Origin: CAYPAV01 sp964408805
Lineage (GTDB): Bacteria > Pseudomonadota > Alphaproteobacteria > UBA8366
Assembly (NCBI GenBank): GCA_964408805.1
Contig: CAYPAV010000011.1
Coordinates: 109,293-173,292 of the forward strand
Direction of reading: 5' to 3'
DNA: 64,000 bases
Position numbers and translations under genes: made by a program. How positions within the stretch are numbered: position 1 is the stretch's first letter; every line of letters begins with the position of its first letter. The notes below the pieces were generated by a model that was not told the origin of the DNA, did not search any database, and saw nothing but the letters and a program-made list of their open reading frames with translations. This document shows positions 16,923 through 25,322 of the stretch, one piece after another.

Positions 16923-18587
16923 TTACCCGTTGGGCGCCGGGCGATGACGCACGATTCCAAGCTTCACCAACCACACCAGCGTACGTAGAACGCGGGCGCT
17001 TTCGGCTTCTGGCCAGCGCCCCCTGAGGGTTTCGACCGTCACCGGTGCCCGCAGCGCCGCCAGCAGCCGCGGCAGGTCCTCGGCCGCCAGCAGGTGAACC
17101 GGCAGAAACATGTTCATGCGATGGCCGAGCAAGGATGTCAGCACCGTCGGACCATCCGTTGTCAGAACCAACTCGTCGGCCGGGCTCAGAACGTGGGTCG
17201 GGAAATCGCGGAAGACGCGGAAGGGATCGAGCTCGAAGGGGCCCGTGACGGCGTTGGTCGCGATCGGCCGGGCCTCGGCGTCGTGCCGCCGGCGTACGGA
17301 GAGTTCGGCCCAGAGTTCTTCATAGGCCGAGATGACATGGCGCCAGTCGAAGACCGCCTTGGCGCGGGCGCGTCCCGCTGCGCCGAACCGGCGGCGTAAA
17401 TCCGCATCACCGGCGAGGCGTTCGATCGCCGTCCCGACGGCCTCGATATCGACCGCCGTCGACTGACTGGCGCCCGCCAGGTATTCGCCGTAGACGTCGT
17501 CCCCCGCGAGGTAGCGCCGGCTCAGCTCCTCGCCGGTTCCCGGCGGCGGCGCCAGGGTCGGGACCAGGAATCCGTCCTCGCCGTCCCGCACGGTGTCGCG
17601 GTAGCCGTCCCAATCGCTGGCGATCACGGGAAGGCCGCTCGCCATTGCCTCGATGGGGGTCAGCCCGAAACTTTCCTGAATATTGTCCGAGAGCGAAACG
17701 AAGATGTCTGCTCCGGCCCAAAGGGCGTCCGGAAATCGGGGGTCGGTGTTCTCGATGAAATGGACCCGGGCCTTGTCGCAAAAATCGGCGGCCGCCGTTT
17801 CATAGTCGTTACGGAAACTCTCGGCCGTGAAATAGCCGTAAAAGACCAGATGCAGAGGCGCGTCTAACGTCTTCGCGACACGTTCCGCCGCGCGGAGCAG
17901 CGGCAGGGGATGGGCTTTGTTGTGATAACTGAGGCGGCCGTGAAAAAGCAGCACCACATCGTCGGGTCCAACACCGAGTGCCGCGCGTTGCGTCTCGCGG
18001 CGTCCCGAATCGATGTTCCGGGCGAAGTGCCGGGTGTCGACGCCGAGCGGGATGATCGGTAATTGCGCCGGAGGGAGGCCGGCGGCCTTGCCGGTCGATT
18101 CCCAGAGCGATTGGATAACGCCCCTGATCGCGCGGGACGGGCAGACGATCGCGTCCCAGGGCTGCAACGGTTCGGCGACCGCCACCGCCATCGTCGCCAT
18201 GACCTGCAGCGACGACATGGTATGGCTGAGACCGCAGACAGCCCGGCCGCGATGGCCGTCGGGCCCGGTGCGGTCGGCGACCAGGCGGTTGATGTTGGGA
18301 TCGGGCCGGAAGATCGTCCCGACCCTCTCGAGCGCCGCTCTATCCTCGAACGGAGTGAAATCGCAGCGCGCGGGATCGATGCCGGCCCGGGCCATGCGCG
18401 ATCGGAAATCCTCGAATGCGGATCGGTCGGGCGCCAGGCAATGAAAATGTTCGTGAGTTGTATGGCGGAAGAAGGCATCGAGGAGAGTCTCGACCGCGAC
18501 CGCGAGACCGATCACCTTGCCGTCGTCGCCGCGCGGCGGCTCGACATGATAGATCGCGACCGGCTGGCCGTTTCCCGTGTCCGACAT
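16923..18587 (-). CDS. GT4-type glycosyltransferase
   Basis: A 554-residue cytosolic GT-B enzyme. The N-terminal Rossmann half includes VIGLAVAVETLLDAFFRH and an LSHTMSS segment; the C-terminal half begins LLFHGRLSYHNKAHP (about 205) and has the EX7E motif in ESFGLTPIEAMASGLPV (about 312-328), the nucleotide-sugar site of family GT4. About 110 residues after the GT domain (from ~430) form an extra C-terminal domain ending in helices; I do not recognise it. It starts 3 bases after the stop of the SDR at 18591-19376, so the two are one unit. Acceptor unknown. Confidence 0.85.
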   Translation of the reverse strand: MSDTGNGQPVAIYHVEPPRGDDGKVIGLAVAVETLLDAFFRHTTHEHFHCLAPDRSAFEDFRSRMARAGIDPARCDFTPFEDRAALERVGTIFRPDPNINRLVADRTGPDGHRGRAVCGLSHTMSSLQVMATMAVAVAEPLQPWDAIVCPSRAIRGVIQSLWESTGKAAGLPPAQLPIIPLGVDTRHFARNIDSGRRETQRAALGVGPDDVVLLFHGRLSYHNKAHPLPLLRAAERVAKTLDAPLHLVFYGYFTAESFRNDYETAAADFCDKARVHFIENTDPRFPDALWAGADIFVSLSDNIQESFGLTPIEAMASGLPVIASDWDGYRDTVRDGEDGFLVPTLAPPPGTGEELSRRYLAGDDVYGEYLAGASQSTAVDIEAVGTAIERLAGDADLRRRFGAAGRARAKAVFDWRHVISAYEELWAELSVRRRHDAEARPIATNAVTGPFELDPFRVFRDFPTHVLSPADELVLTTDGPTVLTSLLGHRMNMFLPVHLLAAEDLPRLLAALRAPVTVETLRGRWPEAESARVLRTLVWLVKLGIVRHRPAPNG

Positions 18588-18590
18588 GGT

Positions 18591-19376
18591 TCAACCGTCG
18601 CCGAACCGGCGGAAATAGGCACCGGCACCCGCCACGCCGACCCGCCGGGCGATCACGTTATAAAGGAGACCGAGCCGCAACAGCGGCGGCGTGACCAGAA
18701 CCCGCCGCCGACCGAGGGCCCGAAGCGCCTTCCGCGCGACGCTCTCGGCACTCTCCGCGCGCTCGAACATTCGGGCCGGCATGGCGGATCGTTGCTGGAA
18801 TTCGGTTGTCGTCGTTCCGGGGCAGAGAGCGAGGATATCAATCGGCGCCTCTTTCATTTCGGCCGCGAGTCCTTCGGCGAAGGCAAGGTCGAAGGCCTTG
18901 GTGGCGGCATAGGTCGCGAACCGAGGCAGCGGCAGATGTCCGGCCGTACTGGCGACGACGACGAGCCCCGCCCGGCGGCCCTGCGCCTCCGCCCGCGCGA
19001 CCATGCCCGGCAGCAGGGCCCGCGTCAGCCCGTGCACGGCGACGACATTGACGGCGACCATTTCGGCCTCGGCCTCGGGCGCGTTCTCGGCGAAGGACCC
19101 ATAGTAGCCGAGACCCGCATTGTTGAAGAAGAGATCAACGCCCCGATCGTTCGCCCAGGCCGCGATTTCGTCCCGCGCGGCCTGCCGGCGGAGGTCGGCC
19201 GGGCGCGTTTCGACCGTTCGGCCGGGGCGGTCCAACGCTTTGCCGAGTTCGTCGAGCGCCGCTTCGTTCCGGCCGGTGAGGAGAAGATCCGTCTCCGGCG
19301 GCAGAACCTCGGCGAAGGCCCGGCCGATCCCCGCCGTGGCACCGGTAATGAATGCGCGTTGGTAGGTCTCCGTCAT
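18591..19376 (-). CDS. Short-chain dehydrogenase/reductase
   Basis: A 261-residue classical-type SDR: TGATAGIGRAFAEVL (about 11-25) binds the dinucleotide, NNAGLGYYG (about 84-92) is the NNAG motif, STAGHLPLP carries the catalytic Ser and YAATKAFD (about 159-166) the Tyr/Lys pair. The pattern and C-terminal region (MPARMFERAESAESVAR) are those of the YqjQ/DltE-like group acting on ketones or fatty-acyl chains. It lies directly upstream of the glycosyltransferase (3-base gap) and 64 bases downstream of the aconitase X genes, all leftward. Confidence 0.85.
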   Translation of the reverse strand: MTETYQRAFITGATAGIGRAFAEVLPPETDLLLTGRNEAALDELGKALDRPGRTVETRPADLRRQAARDEIAAWANDRGVDLFFNNAGLGYYGSFAENAPEAEAEMVAVNVVAVHGLTRALLPGMVARAEAQGRRAGLVVVASTAGHLPLPRFATYAATKAFDLAFAEGLAAEMKEAPIDILALCPGTTTTEFQQRSAMPARMFERAESAESVARKALRALGRRRVLVTPPLLRLGLLYNVIARRVGVAGAGAYFRRFGDG

Positions 19377-19440
19377 CTCGCGTCGCCTGTTGGCCCGCTG
19401 TCATCACGCTTCCTTCAGGCTACCCACTCGCGGCCGTGGG

Positions 19441-19854
19441 TCAACGCGCTTCGATCGTCACCCGGCCCGTCGCCGGCTCCACCGTCACCTGTTCGCCGGT
19501 CCGGATCGCCCGGGTGATGTCTTCCGGGAAGCGGTCGACCAGAGGGAATTCGGCATGCGCCGCTCCCTGGGCCATGATGGGGTTGGCATAGTTGAGGAGG
19601 AGGGCGCGGGGCGCCTTTCCGGTCTCGTGCATGGCGCGGAGCATCCAGGCGGTCGCGACGCCGCCCTTGGCGATGTTCAGCACCAGGACCTTGTCGACAT
19701 AGCTCTCGCCGAAGAGCTTGTGTCCGGGCCGGGAGAAGGTGCCGGCGGTTCGATCGAGATCATAGCGCGCGCTGAAGTTGTCGTCGGCAACCAAGGCTTC
19801 TCCGCTGACCGTCCCGCCGATGCCGACATGGCCCGTGATGACCCGTTCGCTCAT
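19441..19854 (-). CDS. Aconitase X small subunit/swivel domain (DUF126)
   Basis: A 137-residue DUF126 protein: GHVGIGGTVSGEALV at the N-terminus, DKVLVLNIAKGGVATAWMLRAM in the middle and a typical DRFPEDITRAIRTGEQVTVEP end. In two-gene aconitase X enzymes this is the swivel domain that completes the active site over the large subunit. The start ATG overlaps the stop of the large subunit by 4 bases (ATGA) and follows GGAGGAT, which fixes the start although the frame is open well upstream. Confidence 0.92.
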   Translation of the reverse strand: MSERVITGHVGIGGTVSGEALVADDNFSARYDLDRTAGTFSRPGHKLFGESYVDKVLVLNIAKGGVATAWMLRAMHETGKAPRALLLNYANPIMAQGAAHAEFPLVDRFPEDITRAIRTGEQVTVEPATGRVTIEAR

Positions 19855-21098
19855 GGGAGGATCCTCCCCGCGCAGGCCGACTCGATGCAATCGGCCATCG
19901 AGGCCAGTACCGGTTCGTAGCCGTAACCGCCGAGGATATTCACGATCTTGGCCGAATTGCTCATCAGCCGGCGCCAGCCGTTGGCGTCGCCGATCTCGCG
20001 GGCGTGCATGTTGTAGAAGCAGACTCCCTCGAGAACGATCCCACCCGCGCCTTCGATCTGGGCGGTGATGCCCATCCGATCCGAGGATTCCTTGACAGCG
20101 GGTGCCGTGCAAGCAATCAGCGTTACTCCGTCCGCGACCCGCCGACCGTCGAGGAGATGTCCCAGGCGCCGCATCTCGTCGAGCGAGAGCTGCGGGGCGG
20201 CGAAGACGACCACATGCAGCGTGTCGTCGTCCGGCCGATAGGCCTGGTAGAAGCCATCGAGTGCCGACCGGTCGATTTCCGTTGCCGCGGGCGGTGGGCC
20301 ATCGAAGACATCCGCCAGGCCGCGCGCCTCCGGCGTGACACCGACCATGTGGAAGAGCGGCGTCGAGCCGAAGGAGGCGAGGGCCGCGCCGAAATGTTTC
20401 AACTCGTCCGAGGTGGGCACGGACTCGATCCCCTCGATCACCGGGGTCTCCCAATAGGAGCCCATGTCGCGCCCGACGATCCCGCCGAGCGCCCCCCAAT
20501 CGCTGTAACTCTCCGGCGTCGCGGTGATGCGGTAGAGCCGGTCGCCGCGACGCGCCTCGTCCAAATGATAGCCGTAGCGGGGCGTCCGTCCGGTCAGGGC
20601 GGCGGCAAGCGCCGACGGGCCGCCCTCGAAATTGGTGCGCGCGCCCAGCACGCTGTTCGTATAGATGCTGGAGCCGGTATCGCCGAAGGCGACATGCTCG
20701 CCGAAGACCGGCGGCATGAAGACCTGGTAGTTGATGCAGGTGTCGGTCATCAACACGTCGAGGGCGCGGAAGGCATCTATGGCGCGGCGTTCGAGGCCGA
20801 CGAACCGCGCGTCCTGCTTGATCCGTTCGTAGGATTTGAAATCAGCCCCCCTCGGGTCCGTCACCGTCGGTACCCGGACCTGGCGATCGGCCTCGGGAAA
20901 TTCCGCCATCTCTTCCAGAAACCGGACCCCCGCCTCGCCGAGCGCTTCGGTGTCGGCCATGATATGGACGTGGCCGATCTCGACCATCTCGTCGGCGTCG
21001 AAGAATCGCCCGACCTGGATCTGATGCTCGATCGCGCGCCGGCGCGGCTCGCCCATCTCGCCCGCGCGCATCGCGGTTTCGACTTCGCTGAGTTTCAT
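19851..21098 (-). CDS. Aconitase X catalytic subunit (DUF521)
   Basis: A 415-residue aconitase X large subunit. Bacterial AcnX enzymes studied so far dehydrate cis-3-hydroxy-L-proline, and archaeal ones mevalonate 5-phosphate; an iron-sulfur cluster is used. Cysteines in conserved contexts are C121 (TDTCINYQ), C360 (LEGVCFYN) and C404/C409 (MADCIESAC). The GDTGSSIYTNSVLGARTNFEGG stretch, given here only as its start GDTGSS and end NFEGG, is the family signature. It lies divergent from an aldo/keto reductase, 67 bases apart. No pyrroline-carboxylate reductase or proline racemase accompanies it, so a hydroxyproline role is doubtful. Confidence 0.9.
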   Translation of the reverse strand: MKLSEVETAMRAGEMGEPRRRAIEHQIQVGRFFDADEMVEIGHVHIMADTEALGEAGVRFLEEMAEFPEADRQVRVPTVTDPRGADFKSYERIKQDARFVGLERRAIDAFRALDVLMTDTCINYQVFMPPVFGEHVAFGDTGSSIYTNSVLGARTNFEGGPSALAAALTGRTPRYGYHLDEARRGDRLYRITATPESYSDWGALGGIVGRDMGSYWETPVIEGIESVPTSDELKHFGAALASFGSTPLFHMVGVTPEARGLADVFDGPPPAATEIDRSALDGFYQAYRPDDDTLHVVVFAAPQLSLDEMRRLGHLLDGRRVADGVTLIACTAPAVKESSDRMGITAQIEGAGGIVLEGVCFYNMHAREIGDANGWRRLMSNSAKIVNILGGYGYEPVLASMADCIESACAGRILP

Positions 21099-21165
21099 GC
21101 CCTTTTCCGACCGTCCGCGGCGTGGTTAAAAAGCGTCGCGAATAAATAAACGCTCGGAGGAAGAT

Positions 21166-22131
21166 ATGGAAATGCGGCGGCTTGGCCAGCTATGGCCGGT
21201 GAGCGCGCTGACGCTTGGCGGCGGCGGTGTCGGCCAGCTCTGGGGCGAGACGACGCGGGAGGAATGCGTGGCGACCGTGCGAGCGGCCGTCGACAGCGGC
21301 ATCACCCTCCTCGACATGGCGCCCCGCTATGGCGATGGCGAGGCCGAGCGGGTGGTGGGCGCCGCCTTCGAGGGCAAACTGCCGGACGGCATCCGGGTCA
21401 CCACCAAACATCGGTTGGGCACGCCGCCGCCGGGGAACGTCGAAGGCAATCTCCTCCGCAGCCTGGAGGAAAGCCTGGAACGGATGCGGCTCGACCGGGT
21501 CGATCTTTTCTTCCTGCATTCGAACATCATCCCCAACGACTATGACGCCAGCGCCTATACCGACCGGCCGGCGACGCGCTGGTCGATCTATGAAGAGCAA
21601 TTCATCCCCGCCTGCGAGAAGCTGAAGGCATCCGGCCGGATCGGCGATTGGGGCCTGACCGGAATCGGCATTCCGGACTGTATCTCGGCCGCCCTCGAGC
21701 TCGAGACGCGGCCGGCGGCGGTGCAATGCATCGCCAATCTGATCGATTCGCCGGGCGATCTGAAATATTTCGACGGTCCCAGCCGCGCCCGCGAGCTGAT
21801 CGAGAAATCCCAAACCGAGGGGGCCGGGGTGATGGGCATTCGCGCCGTCGAAGGCGGCGCGCTCACCGATGCCCTCGATCGCGATCTGCCGGAAGGCCAC
21901 GGCGTCGTCATCGATTTCGCCCGCGCGGCACCCTTCCGCAAATTGGCGGCGGCGCGCGGCACCTCGGCTGCCGCGCTCGCACATCGCTATGCGCTTTCGA
22001 TGGCGGGGGTCGACACGGTGGTCCTCGGCGTCAAGAATCGCGCGGAACTCGACGAATGCCTCGCCGCCGAGCGGGCGGGACCGTTGTCGGCGGACGAGAT
22101 CGCCCAAATCGACGCGACCGTCGTCGGTTGA
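21166..22131 (+). CDS. Aldo/keto reductase
   Basis: A 321-residue NAD(P)H-dependent TIM-barrel reductase. The catalytic tetrad is present: D50 and Y55 in LLDMAPRYGDGE, K81 in VTTKHRL and H113 in LFFLHSN. The C-terminal nucleotide-binding stretch is VVLGVKNRAELDECL. CGGAGGAAG precedes the ATG. It opens a rightward series of CoA-thioester enzymes and is divergent from the aconitase X genes. It probably reduces an aldehyde or ketone of that pathway; the substrate is unknown. Confidence 0.88.
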   Translation: MEMRRLGQLWPVSALTLGGGGVGQLWGETTREECVATVRAAVDSGITLLDMAPRYGDGEAERVVGAAFEGKLPDGIRVTTKHRLGTPPPGNVEGNLLRSLEESLERMRLDRVDLFFLHSNIIPNDYDASAYTDRPATRWSIYEEQFIPACEKLKASGRIGDWGLTGIGIPDCISAALELETRPAAVQCIANLIDSPGDLKYFDGPSRARELIEKSQTEGAGVMGIRAVEGGALTDALDRDLPEGHGVVIDFARAAPFRKLAAARGTSAAALAHRYALSMAGVDTVVLGVKNRAELDECLAAERAGPLSADEIAQIDATVVG

Positions 22132-22196
22132 TCTCCTATCCGCTTGCCGCCAAGTCACTTCAAACGAACGGAAACCCCAGATTGAGGAACAACCCC

Positions 22197-22994
22197 ATGT
22201 CTGATCTCCTTGTCGACGTTAAAGACGGTGTCGCGACCCTCACCATGAACCGCCCTGACGCGCGGAACGCGCTCTCGCTCGATATGCGCACCGGGATGCA
22301 TGACTGTCTCGACAAATACGAGTTCGACGACGATGTCCGCTGCGTGGTGATCGCGGGCGCGGGCGATCATTTCATGGCAGGCGGCGACGTGAAGAGCTTC
22401 GCCAAGATGACTGCTGAGATGGCGCCCGAGGACCTCCGCACCCATTTCCTGCGCCGCATTCACGACCTCCACGGGTTCATCTCGGCGATGCGCCGGTTTC
22501 CGAAACCGATCGTGGCTTCGGTGCGGGGGGCGGCCGCGGGGGCGGGCGTCAGCCTGGCGAGTGCCTGCGATCTTATCATCGCCGCCGAGGATGCCTTCTT
22601 CACGCTGGCCTATTGCCATATCGGCATCAGCCCGGACGGCTCGGCGACCTATCAATTGCCGCGTATGATCGGGGTCAAGAAGGCGATGGAGATGGCGCTC
22701 TTGGGCGATCGCATCGACGCCGAGACGATGATGGCGATGGGGCTCGTGAACCGGGTGGTCCCGAGCGCCGAATTGGACGCCGAGACCCGAAAACTGGCGG
22801 AACGCCTCGCCGCCGGCCCGTCCATCGCCTATGCCGGTTCCAAGAGCCTGATCAACGCCTCGCTGGAAAACCAGCTCGAACGCCAGCTCCAGATGGAAGC
22901 CGAGGCCTTCGCCGCCTGCGCCGGCAGCGAGGATTTCCGCGAGGGCACGAACGCCTTCGTCGAGAAACGCCGGCCGGTGTTCAAGGGGCGCTAA
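22197..22994 (+). CDS. Enoyl-CoA hydratase/isomerase family protein
   Basis: A 265-residue crotonase-fold protein. The CoA/oxyanion segments are visible: AGAGDHFMAGGDVKSF (about 59-74) and VRGAAAGAGVSLASACDLI (about 104-122). The catalytic Glu positions are in the region EDAFFTLAYCHIGISPDG, where acidic residues are replaced in part (HIGISPDG), so the reaction could be hydration, isomerisation or thioester hydrolysis. The ATG at 22197 is chosen because it is the first in the frame after the aldo/keto reductase stop and gives the MSDLLVDVKDGVATLTMNRP start normal for the family. Confidence 0.88.
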   Translation: MSDLLVDVKDGVATLTMNRPDARNALSLDMRTGMHDCLDKYEFDDDVRCVVIAGAGDHFMAGGDVKSFAKMTAEMAPEDLRTHFLRRIHDLHGFISAMRRFPKPIVASVRGAAAGAGVSLASACDLIIAAEDAFFTLAYCHIGISPDGSATYQLPRMIGVKKAMEMALLGDRIDAETMMAMGLVNRVVPSAELDAETRKLAERLAAGPSIAYAGSKSLINASLENQLERQLQMEAEAFAACAGSEDFREGTNAFVEKRRPVFKGR

Positions 22995-23067
22995 GTGGCG
23001 GCGGCATGGCCACGACCTAGTGTATCTTCACATGACTCAGCAAAACCGGCGATAAGGGAAGCGTTAT

Positions 23068-24147
23068 ATGGAATTCGGAATACTTTTTACATCCCATCCC
23101 GATCCGAAGTCGGAAACCTATCCGCACCACGCCATCCATGAACGCGTGACCCGCGAGATTATCGAGGCGGAGGAGTTGGGCTTCGATAGCGTCTGGATCG
23201 CCGAGCACCATTTCTCGAACCGCTACGGCATCTTGCCGGACCCGTTCAGTTATCTCAGTTACCTCGCCGCGAAGACGACGCGGATCAAGCTGGGGGCGGC
23301 GGTGATGGTGGTGCCGTTGCACCATCCGATGCGGATCGTCGAGAATTCGGCCTTCGTCGATATCCTCAGCGACGGGCGCTTTCAGCTCGGCCTCGGTTCC
23401 GGTTACCGGCCGTATGAGTTCGCCGGGCTCGGGATCGATTTCGAGAGCCGGCGCGCGCGCCAGGCGGAAGCCATTCCGCTCATTCTCAAGGGCTTCCACG
23501 AGAAGCGCGTGAAGGCGGAGGGCGAATTCTTCAACTTCGAGATCGGCGAGGATTTCGAGATCTTCCCGCAGCCGGTCCAGCAGCCGCATCCGCCCTTCTA
23601 TATGGGGGCCGGCACCGAGGGCTCGATGAAAATCGCCGCCGAGAACGGGTTCGGCCTGATGCAGTCCTCGCTGCCGTCGGTCGAGAAGATCGGCGAGAAC
23701 ATCGAGTGGTACAAGAGCCACATGAAATCGGCGCCCGACCCCTACGACAAGAACCCCGCCTTCGGGCGGGTCGATGTCGTGCGCATGGTTTATGTGGCGC
23801 CGACGGACGCGAGGGCGAAGGAAGAGAGCGCGGACGCCATCACGCATCACATGAAGACCTTCATGTCCGGCGTCAATGCGGGCGGCTATCTCGGCGACGT
23901 GACCGAGAAGGAGGACGAATCGCAGTTCGAATACGATCACCTGGCGGAAACGACGATCCTGCACGGCTCGCCCGACACCGTCATCCGGAAGATCGAGGCG
24001 TTCAGAGACGTCGGCACCACGTCGATCATGCTGCATTATCCGCCCTATTACGGGGTGCAGCAGATCCTTGATATGCTGCGCCTCTTCGCCAAGGAGGTGC
24101 TGCCGCACGTCCAGAACAAGCCCGTCGCGACGGAGGCCGTTGCCTGA
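23068..24147 (+). CDS. LLM-class flavin-dependent oxidoreductase
   Basis: A 359-residue bacterial-luciferase-like monooxygenase/reductase with a TIM barrel: MEFGILFTSHPDP start, ELGFDSVWIAEHHFSNRYG (about 34-52, with the EHHF signature), LGAAVMVVPLHHPMRIVE, RFQLGLGSGYRPYEF, and a C-terminal PDTVIRKIEAFRDVGTT region. The EHHF and HP motifs place it with FMN-dependent alkanal monooxygenase-like proteins. GGGAAG precedes the start. It lies between the enoyl-CoA hydratase and MaoC-like genes, 73 and 27 bases apart. Confidence 0.88.
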   Translation: MEFGILFTSHPDPKSETYPHHAIHERVTREIIEAEELGFDSVWIAEHHFSNRYGILPDPFSYLSYLAAKTTRIKLGAAVMVVPLHHPMRIVENSAFVDILSDGRFQLGLGSGYRPYEFAGLGIDFESRRARQAEAIPLILKGFHEKRVKAEGEFFNFEIGEDFEIFPQPVQQPHPPFYMGAGTEGSMKIAAENGFGLMQSSLPSVEKIGENIEWYKSHMKSAPDPYDKNPAFGRVDVVRMVYVAPTDARAKEESADAITHHMKTFMSGVNAGGYLGDVTEKEDESQFEYDHLAETTILHGSPDTVIRKIEAFRDVGTTSIMLHYPPYYGVQQILDMLRLFAKEVLPHVQNKPVATEAVA

Positions 24148-24174
24148 CCGCCGCCGCCGGCGGGGAGGGCCGTC

Positions 24175-25317
24175 ATGGCTTGGGGTGAGATTACCGACGA
24201 AGCGCTTGCGGCGGCGGCCGAACTGATCGGCCAGCCGCTTCGGCGCTCCCGCATGCAATGGATCGAGACCGCGACCCGGGACGCAATCCGCCACTTCGCC
24301 TGGGGCATCGGCGACGACAACCCGCTCTGGTTCGATACCGAATATGCGGAGACGTCACCCGCGGGTACGCTTTTGGCGCCGCCCTGTATCCTCTATGCCG
24401 TGGACTCGACGATCGTCGCACCGAAACTGCCCGGCGTGCAGTGGATCTATGCCGGCACGGACTGGACCTGGTTTGATCGCATCCGGGTCGACGATCGCTT
24501 CACGGTGACGGCGGAACTGACCAACCAGGAGGAGAAGTCCGGCCGACGATTCTCCAGGTGGGTCCTTCAGACGGGTCAGGTGCGCTATTTCAACCAGCGG
24601 GACGCTCTGGTTGCCGCCGCGATCGGGAAATGCGCGCGCACCCCGCGCGGCGTGGGATCGGGGGAAGCCGGCGCGGCGAATATCCATCATTACGAACCGG
24701 ACGAGTTGGCCGACATCGAACGCCAGGTCCTTTCGGAAGATCGCCGAGGGGCGACACCACTCTATTGGGAGGAGGTGGCGATCGGCGATGCCGTGCCGCC
24801 CGTGGTCAAGGGTCCGCTCTCGATCGCGGATATTCTCGCCTGGTATTCAGCGACCCAAGGCGCGCTCCATTATGGCGGGGCGCACGGCGATGCCGTCCGC
24901 TATCGGCGCCGCCACGACGACTATCACATCAATCCCGCGACCGGCGCCAAGGATGCGGCCGGGCGCGGCCATCTGGAAGCGGCAACGGCGCGCGATGTCG
25001 GCATGGGCGAGGCCGCCTATGATGTCGGACCCCAGCGAATTTCCTGGGCCCAGCACTTGCTCACCAACTGGATCGGCGACCACGGCTTCCTGCACAAGCT
25101 GAACGTCTCGGTGCGGCGGCCGAACCTGGTCGGTGACACGATCTGGTGGCGCGGCACCATCGAGGCGAAGCGGGAAGTGGGTGCGGTCAAACTGGTCGAT
25201 CTCAAGATCGATGCGCAAAACCAGGCGGAGCTGTCGTCCGCCGTCGGCACCGCCGTGGTGGCGTTGCCGTCGCGTGCGGATGGCCCGGTTCCGCTGCCGC
25301 TGGCGCCCGGCGACTGA
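24175..25317 (+). CDS. MaoC-like/FAS1-type dehydratase domain protein
   Basis: A 380-residue double hot-dog protein. Residues ~10-155 form a FAS1-like dehydratase domain (RHFAWGIGDDNPLWFD, TLLAPPCILYA), and ~190-370 a second MaoC-like hot dog (PLYWEEVAIGDAVPPVVKGPLS, then a region ending TNWIGDHGFLHKLNVSVRRPNLVGD). The D-x4-H type catalytic residues are suggested by GIGDDNPLW and GDHGFLH. Such proteins hydrate or dehydrate acyl-CoA thioesters. It is followed after 5 bases by the tandem CoA transferase, so they are in one operon. Confidence 0.82.
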   Translation: MAWGEITDEALAAAAELIGQPLRRSRMQWIETATRDAIRHFAWGIGDDNPLWFDTEYAETSPAGTLLAPPCILYAVDSTIVAPKLPGVQWIYAGTDWTWFDRIRVDDRFTVTAELTNQEEKSGRRFSRWVLQTGQVRYFNQRDALVAAAIGKCARTPRGVGSGEAGAANIHHYEPDELADIERQVLSEDRRGATPLYWEEVAIGDAVPPVVKGPLSIADILAWYSATQGALHYGGAHGDAVRYRRRHDDYHINPATGAKDAAGRGHLEAATARDVGMGEAAYDVGPQRISWAQHLLTNWIGDHGFLHKLNVSVRRPNLVGDTIWWRGTIEAKREVGAVKLVDLKIDAQNQAELSSAVGTAVVALPSRADGPVPLPLAPGD

Positions 25318-25322
25318 AGCCG

